Assembly (NCBI GenBank): GCA_964432155.1
Contig: CAYSMF010000003.1
Span: forward strand, 124,001-188,000
DNA: 64,000 bases
Origin: UBA10438 sp964432155
GTDB lineage: Bacteria; Bacteroidota; Ignavibacteria; Kapaibacteriales; Kapaibacteriaceae
Direction of reading: 5' to 3'
A program made the translations under genes and the position numbers. The notes beneath the pieces were generated by a model. That model was not told the DNA's origin, did not search any database, and worked only from the letters and a program-made list of their open reading frames with translations. The stretch's first letter is position 1. Each line of letters starts with the position of its first letter. Positions 59,799-64,000 of the stretch are shown here, in pieces.

Positions 59799-60418
59799 CC
59801 ATTGGATTGTTCCCATTGAATCTCGTGGTGTTCCCACACACCCGGATTCCATTGCACATTTTCGAGCCTCGCTATAAGGCACTCATGCACGAGTGCCTTG
59901 AGCGGGGCTTGAACTTTGGTATCAACCTCATTGAAGACGGACACATGCATCCTGTTGGATGTTCTGTTCGCATTGTCGACGTTACGCAGCGCTATCCTGA
60001 TGGACGCATCGACGTCATCGTCGAAGGAGTCGAACGCTTCCGTCTGCTCGAGTTGAAGAACAACGAGCATCCGTTCGCGGTCGGCGAGGTTGAGATCCTG
60101 CATGATGAAGAACATCCAGCCGATCCAGCATTGCTGCGGTCGTGTCTTGAAACGTATAACACGATCGTTGCGCTCGTCTATGGTCAGTCTGGGCCGACCA
60201 TCGCACATGGAGAGCTCGGACCGCGTCCGTCCTTCGAGATGGCGCCGAAAAGTGGACTCTCCCTCGAGCAAAAACAGGAGCTTCTCGAAGCTCCGTCAGA
60301 GCAAGCACGTCTTGAGCTTCTTCATGGCCACCTTCAAGAACTGCTTCCGATGATCAAGCGTGCTGAAGCAGTGCAGCGAGTCGTTCAGAGTGATGGGTAT
60401 ATGCGAGCAATATCATGA
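59795..60418 (+). CDS. Lon N-terminal domain protein (stand-alone LonN)
   Basis: 207 aa from GTG 59795, overlapping the sod stop (GTGA). The whole protein is the PUA-like substrate-binding domain of Lon: TIGLFPLNLVVFPHTRIPLHIFEPRYK in two parts, GINLIEDG, YPDGRIDVIVEGVERFRL in part, followed by a helical region (LSLEQKQELLEAPSEQARLE). It has no ATPase or protease domain, which is normal for this widespread family of unknown role. It may recognise damaged proteins. The stop overlaps the next gene by 4 bp. Confidence 0.88.
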   Translation: MTIGLFPLNLVVFPHTRIPLHIFEPRYKALMHECLERGLNFGINLIEDGHMHPVGCSVRIVDVTQRYPDGRIDVIVEGVERFRLLELKNNEHPFAVGEVEILHDEEHPADPALLRSCLETYNTIVALVYGQSGPTIAHGELGPRPSFEMAPKSGLSLEQKQELLEAPSEQARLELLHGHLQELLPMIKRAEAVQRVVQSDGYMRAIS

Positions 60419-61644
60419 GTACTGGCAGAACACAGCGTACGACCTATAAGATTGTCGATCGAATTCTGTCGCTCTCGTATGAGCGCCATATCGACTTGCT
60501 CTCTGCACTTGTGCGTGATATCGTCGACAATGATCGCTTCGTGATGAATGGCGGACGTGTGTGGGAATTTGATGAAGCGACAGCGTCGTACATCCTACGC
60601 TATAAGTATGGAGAAGGTAGTGCGCTCACAATCGGAACAACGCGCGATGTGCGTGAAGCTGAATCGCCGTTTGCTCAGCTCGCAACGCTGAACACCTACA
60701 CAGAGGTCGAGTCTGATGCAGATGCTGTGCGTGAGTACGCGCTCACCGGAGTCGGTGATGTGCTGACGGTTGATGGGCTCAGTGTCTACCGCTATGCGCT
60801 CGCATTTACGGCGCATGCGATTACCGAGGATCTCAAGGAAACCTTGATGGTTGCAGGCGCCGCTGCAACAACAGCGCTTCGCAACATGCAGGCAGCTCAA
60901 CGCGAGCGTCGCATGCAGAAGGATCTCGACCAAGCATGGCAGATCCAGCAGGGACTTGTTCCCGATCATTCGCGGCGCTTCCGTGATTTCGATCTCTACG
61001 GACTCTCGCTTCCCGAGAGTGTTGTAGGTGGTGACTACTTCGACTACCTCACAACGTCAGATCACGACCGACTCGGCGTTGTGATAAGCGACGCTGCAAG
61101 TAAGGGGCTCCCAGCAGCTGTCCAAGCTCTGTTCGTGAGTGGCGCCATGCGCATGGCCGTGAGCTTTGAGACGAAGATGTCGTCGCTCATCTCACGATTG
61201 AACACGCTGATGTACGACACCTTCCCGCACGAGCGGTTCGTGTCGTTGTTCTATTGCGAGTTCACGCACTCCGAGAACGGACTCGTGCTGTATGCGAATG
61301 CAGGACACTGTCCGCCCCTTCATTACCGTGCGGCAACAGGAACCTTTGAGGAACTTCATCCTACTGGTGGCATTCTGGGCATTATCGCTGAACAGCAATT
61401 CCGTGTTGAGAACATCAACATGGCGCACGGCGATATCCTCGTGATGTTTACCGATGGGATCACTGAAGCACAGGATCGCACAGGCACGCTCTACGGTGAG
61501 GATCGCTTGTGTGATGTGATTCGTTGTAACGCGACAAGTACATCGCAGCAAATCGCGCTCGCCATCGTTGAAGATGTGCAGAAGTACTCTGTGGGCGCGC
61601 CGTACTCCGACGACAAAACGCTGATCGTGATCAAGCGCGATTAA
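60415..61644 (+). CDS. PP2C-type serine phosphatase with GAF-like sensor domain (RsbU-like)
   Basis: 409 aa, cytoplasmic. Residues about 10-165 resemble a GAF sensor; a helical linker (RERRMQKDLDQAWQIQQGLVP) leads to a SpoIIE/PP2C phosphatase at about 185-409. Metal-binding Asp residues lie in VVGGDYFDYL, VVISDAASKGLPAAV and VMFTDGITEAQD, and the C-terminal SDDKTLIVIKR is typical. RsbU-type enzymes dephosphorylate STAS antagonists such as the protein at 4530-4871, freeing a sigma factor. It ends the suf/sod run, translationally coupled to LonN, and overlaps pth tail-to-tail by 14 bp. Confidence 0.9.
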   Translation: MSTGRTQRTTYKIVDRILSLSYERHIDLLSALVRDIVDNDRFVMNGGRVWEFDEATASYILRYKYGEGSALTIGTTRDVREAESPFAQLATLNTYTEVESDADAVREYALTGVGDVLTVDGLSVYRYALAFTAHAITEDLKETLMVAGAAATTALRNMQAAQRERRMQKDLDQAWQIQQGLVPDHSRRFRDFDLYGLSLPESVVGGDYFDYLTTSDHDRLGVVISDAASKGLPAAVQALFVSGAMRMAVSFETKMSSLISRLNTLMYDTFPHERFVSLFYCEFTHSENGLVLYANAGHCPPLHYRAATGTFEELHPTGGILGIIAEQQFRVENINMAHGDILVMFTDGITEAQDRTGTLYGEDRLCDVIRCNATSTSQQIALAIVEDVQKYSVGAPYSDDKTLIVIKRD

Positions 61645-62203
61645 TCCGATTCATCGCGATCTCCGGTCCCTGCCGGATGCATGTTTCAAGTCCGGTCACG
61701 GCCGATCGAATCATCAGCTCTACCGTATCTCGCTCGTCCTCAGGGAAGGGGGCTAGCACATACTCCACCAATTGACCTGGTCCGAACTTGCGATCGATGC
61801 CACAGCGCATCCGCCAGAATTCGGGCGAGCGCAGTTCCTGGATCATCGAGGCGATGCCATTGTGTCCGCCGTCGCTCCCTCCACGCTTGAGGTGGATGCG
61901 ACCCGTAGGGAAGTTGTATTCGTCGGTAATTGCAATGATGCGCGACGCGGGTACCGAGAGCTCGTTCGAAAAATGCGAGGCTGCCTTGCCCGATAAGTTC
62001 ATGTAGGTCAACGGCTTAACAACCAGAACGCGCGTTGCTGAAAGTGTAAGCTCACACGTATCGGCAAGCTTCCCATGCTTCCATGTCCCTTTCTGCGCTG
62101 CAACCAATGCATCAACGACCATGAACCCGATGTTGTGTCGCGTTGCCGCGTACTCCGAGCCTGGGTTGCCAAGACCTACGATGATGTACCCCGCACGTGC
62201 CAC
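61631..62203 (-). CDS. pth: Peptidyl-tRNA hydrolase
   Basis: 190 aa. It rescues tRNA from prematurely released peptidyl-tRNA. IIVGLGNPGSEYAATRHNIGF contains the catalytic His23 and the conserved Asn; MNLSGKA, TDEYNFPTGRIHLKRGGSDGG in part and GHNGIASMI are present. The usual DDLDLP reads DEYNFP here, keeping the first Asp. The start is GTG 62203, forced by an in-frame stop just upstream. The 3' end overlaps the RsbU-like gene by 14 bp. Confidence 0.95.
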   Translation of the reverse strand: MARAGYIIVGLGNPGSEYAATRHNIGFMVVDALVAAQKGTWKHGKLADTCELTLSATRVLVVKPLTYMNLSGKAASHFSNELSVPASRIIAITDEYNFPTGRIHLKRGGSDGGHNGIASMIQELRSPEFWRMRCGIDRKFGPGQLVEYVLAPFPEDERDTVELMIRSAVTGLETCIRQGPEIAMNRINRA

Positions 62204-62233
62204 GTACTATGTCCTGTCGATGGTGTAATTCCA

Positions 62234-62241
62234 CAAAAGTA
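62234..62241 (-). promoter_or_regulatory. Predicted -7 box of pth
   Basis: TACTTTTG on the minus strand, exact TAnnTTTG, 30 nt before the GTG start. Unlike most boxes in this window it implies a leader of about 25 nt. Confidence 0.45.
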
Positions 62242-62395
62242 CGTAACCGCAACTCATTGATTTGCAACGAGAAAGACCAAGCCAGGAATCCGAATATGGC
62301 AGCGTGCGACGTATTTTAGCCGTTGGCGGAGTCTACATTTTCGTGACTAAAAATGACATGAAGATTACGCCTCATGACAAGAATTCTGGGGTAAT

Positions 62396-63238
62396 GTGAT
62401 TCGACCTGACATCGGGATCAGTTGGGGGCTTCGTTGCAGTGTGTTGGTGCTCCTTCTACTTATCGGAGTGGCACGCGTGTCTGCGCAAACGCGGAACGTT
62501 GGTATCGGCACTGCAACGCCCGATCCATCTGCATTGCTTGACCTCACGAGTACGCAGAAGGGTCTACTTGCGCCCCGCATGAGCACAGCTCAACGAGACG
62601 CGATTGCGTTGCCTGCTACATCATTGTTGATCTACAACACAACGGTTAGTGCGTATCAGTACAACATCGGCACTCCAACAGCTCCTGTATGGGTGACTCT
62701 GATGTGGACGCAAGCGCCGGGTGGTAATGCTGATAAGCTCTATTGGTCGCTCACGGGCAACGACTCACTCCAGGCGACGTCCTACATGGGTTCCCGTGAT
62801 AGCTCAACGGTGCGCTTCGGAACGAATGGCATCGTGCGCATGACGATTGCGCCGACAACGGGCACGATCGCTATGCAGTCTCTGGCTGGTATACCGCAGC
62901 GTCCTGCTTTGGCGACGAACGACGGCATTGTGATGGCTGATGCAGCTGGTGCATTGTCGAAACGAGATGCATCGGACCTCCTAGCCAAACTTGGTATTGT
63001 ATCAGGTCGCTACACCAACACCACGTCTGATCCACAGTTCACAGTTGTGGTTGCACTACCTGCCGGCTTTACGTTGTCGCAGGATGCCTCGATCACGATC
63101 ACACCCGAGGCGTCGATCAGCGTGTCTGTCACGCCGGTGATTGTGTCGGGATCCCGAACGCCAACGTCCTTTACCGTCAATTTCCCCGGCGGGCTCAACC
63201 CGAATGAATCACTGAATTGGCTTGTGAAGAATCCATGA
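62396..63238 (+). CDS. Secreted protein with Bacteroidota 'GIGT...LL' surface-protein head
   Basis: 280 aa from GTG 62396 (GGGG 5 nt upstream). A signal peptide ends VARVSAQ. Next comes the block NVGIGTATPDPSALLDLTST and LLAPRMSTAQRDAI, then LLIYNTTVSAYQYN, which opens many tail-fibre-like or surface proteins of Bacteroidota. The C-terminal 80 residues (VVVALPAGFTLSQDASITIT, VNFPGGLNPNESLNWLVKNP) are a beta-rich module. There is no T9SS tail and no catalytic motif. A similar secreted protein follows after 41 bp, so these form a two-gene or longer surface cluster. Function unknown. Confidence 0.75.
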   Translation: MIRPDIGISWGLRCSVLVLLLLIGVARVSAQTRNVGIGTATPDPSALLDLTSTQKGLLAPRMSTAQRDAIALPATSLLIYNTTVSAYQYNIGTPTAPVWVTLMWTQAPGGNADKLYWSLTGNDSLQATSYMGSRDSSTVRFGTNGIVRMTIAPTTGTIAMQSLAGIPQRPALATNDGIVMADAAGALSKRDASDLLAKLGIVSGRYTNTTSDPQFTVVVALPAGFTLSQDASITITPEASISVSVTPVIVSGSRTPTSFTVNFPGGLNPNESLNWLVKNP

Positions 63239-63279
63239 TGAACAATCTCTCTTTCCCTCATTTCATTTGGAGTGGTACA

Positions 63280-64000
63280 ATGAACACTCGTATCCTCATT
63301 TCGCTGACTACACTCGTAGTCATCCTTGCTTGTGCTGTCGATGCGCAAGCGCAGCTCCCTGTCCGTACGCGACAGTTGCAATTGCTTGGTTCAACAAGCG
63401 GAACCATGACACAGCTTGCAACGGCCACGACGACATCATACTCGGTGACATGGCCGGGCGCGAATGCGACGTGGCCAGCGCCAGCAGGTACAACACAGTA
63501 TTTCCTGCGCACTAGTTCTGGTACGGCAGGGAACTCCGACCTTTCGTGGTATGCTGTCAATGGTGAACTGGTCGACAACGGTGGTACAACGCCAGCCGAC
63601 AACTACGTGGCATACTGGAACGACGCCAACACACTTACCGGTGAGATTGGATTCCAGTGGGATGATGCAACGAATACGCTCACGATGGGGCAGTCTGGTG
63701 AAACAGCTGAAGTCGTTTTCACAAACGGTACGCAGACGTTGACGATTGCACCAGAAGCAATTGCAGCAAATCATACCTACACGATTTCTGCAATCACTGG
63801 TGGCGGAACATTCTTCCTTCCAGCGTCAACGAATGAGCCAACAGCAGCCGGACAGCTTTTGGTTTCTAACGCCGCTGGTGGTTCAGCAACATGGACAGCG
63901 AACCCGCTCGCAGGGTTTGAGCGCGGTGTTGTCGATCCAACGGATGCTGGTTTCACAGCGACAATCACCCTCACGGCTACACCAGATGCGAACGATGTGA
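63280..64000 (+). CDS. Secreted surface protein, 3' end outside window
   Basis: At least 240 codons from the ATG at 63280 (TTGGAG 7 nt upstream), open to the window edge. The signal peptide is MNTRILISLTTLVVILACA and ends near VDAQAQ. The mature part is Thr/Ala/Gly-rich (WPGANATWPAPAGTTQYFLR; YVAYWNDANTLTGEIGFQWD; NTLTMGQSGETAEVVF), as in long tail-fibre-like or adhesin-like Bacteroidota proteins. The last visible residues (GFTATITLTATPDAND) resemble the C-terminal module of the upstream protein. Family and size are unknown because it is cut. Confidence 0.75.
   Translation, partial: MNTRILISLTTLVVILACAVDAQAQLPVRTRQLQLLGSTSGTMTQLATATTTSYSVTWPGANATWPAPAGTTQYFLRTSSGTAGNSDLSWYAVNGELVDNGGTTPADNYVAYWNDANTLTGEIGFQWDDATNTLTMGQSGETAEVVFTNGTQTLTIAPEAIAANHTYTISAITGGGTFFLPASTNEPTAAGQLLVSNAAGGSATWTANPLAGFERGVVDPTDAGFTATITLTATPDANDV

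Noticed and set aside
1..64000. tRNA, rRNA, 4.5S RNA, insertion sequences, prophage or defence islands
   Set aside because: Intergenic spaces are short (under about 200 bp) and I found no cloverleaf, rRNA stretch, transposase, integrase or known defence gene.

Overview
The window is chromosomal DNA of a Gram-negative bacterium of the Bacteroidota/FCB superphylum. Several independent signs agree: six secreted proteins carry type IX secretion (T9SS)-like C-terminal tails, three large SBBP-repeat surface proteins are present, the succinate dehydrogenase is B-type, S16 has a long acidic tail, promoter boxes of the form TAnnTTTG are frequent, and there is a TPP-riboswitch-controlled TonB receptor. 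A Kapabacteria/Ignavibacteria-like lineage fits best, but that placement is inference. Coding density is very high: no gene-free stretch exceeds about 200 bp. I see no tRNA, rRNA, CRISPR array, transposase or integrase. An exact 100-N block inside sufB shows this is a draft assembly, probably metagenomic or SPAdes-type.

Layout. 1-529 holds the 5' part of murA (minus). 560-2751 is a TPP riboswitch and a TonB-dependent receptor, probably for thiamin. 2788-4495 has a SET-domain protein, a fatty-acid hydroxylase-like membrane protein and an orphan nuoC, ended by a clear terminator. 4530-8476 has a STAS protein, a GT9 heptosyltransferase-like protein, a Gfo/Idh/MocA oxidoreductase and dnaB. 8548-12761 is an overlapping WD40/OmpA envelope pair. 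12767-17970 (minus) carries a CDF transporter, a small membrane protein, rpsP, ffh and a DUF4397 secreted protein. 18100-24837 carries tsaC-ptsH-ptsI-BamA-like barrel-deoC, then yceI and pirin. 24855-35712 (minus) has two giant secreted proteins flanking prfC and an outer-membrane barrel. 35850-38131 is a two-gene membrane pair that looks like a divergent GldL/GldM T9SS motor. 38133-44803 holds mltG, a small barrel protein, an ABC ATPase, sdhCAB and pdxJ. 44941-51334 is a tandem pair of SBBP/Ig surface proteins. 51488-61644 is a roughly 10-kb co-directional run, sufBCDSE-sufT-ferredoxin reductase-rrf2-sufA-sod-lonN-rsbU-like. The window closes with pth (minus) and two secreted proteins, the last cut by the window edge.

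How the genes fit together. Three themes dominate. The first is cell-surface display through T9SS (client proteins, the possible GldL/M motor, and envelope barrels or OmpA proteins that may anchor it). The second is iron-sulfur cluster assembly tied to redox stress (the whole SUF machinery, an Fe-S-type Rrf2 regulator and SOD in one run). The third is core metabolism and information processing (DnaB, Ffh, S16, RF3, Pth, TsaC, SDH). A regulatory theme is the position of the -7-like box TAnnTT(T/C)G only 3-6 nt before many start codons, which predicts leaderless mRNAs.

The most notable observations are: (1) the N-gap in sufB is an assembly artefact, because identical 55-bp flanks rejoin to an intact 481-aa SufB; (2) the leaderless-promoter pattern; (3) the GldL/GldM-like pair; (4) the TPP riboswitch-TonB receptor unit; (5) a SET protein with an unusual SAM-site motif and a zinc cluster; and (6) the long SUF/oxidative-stress run.
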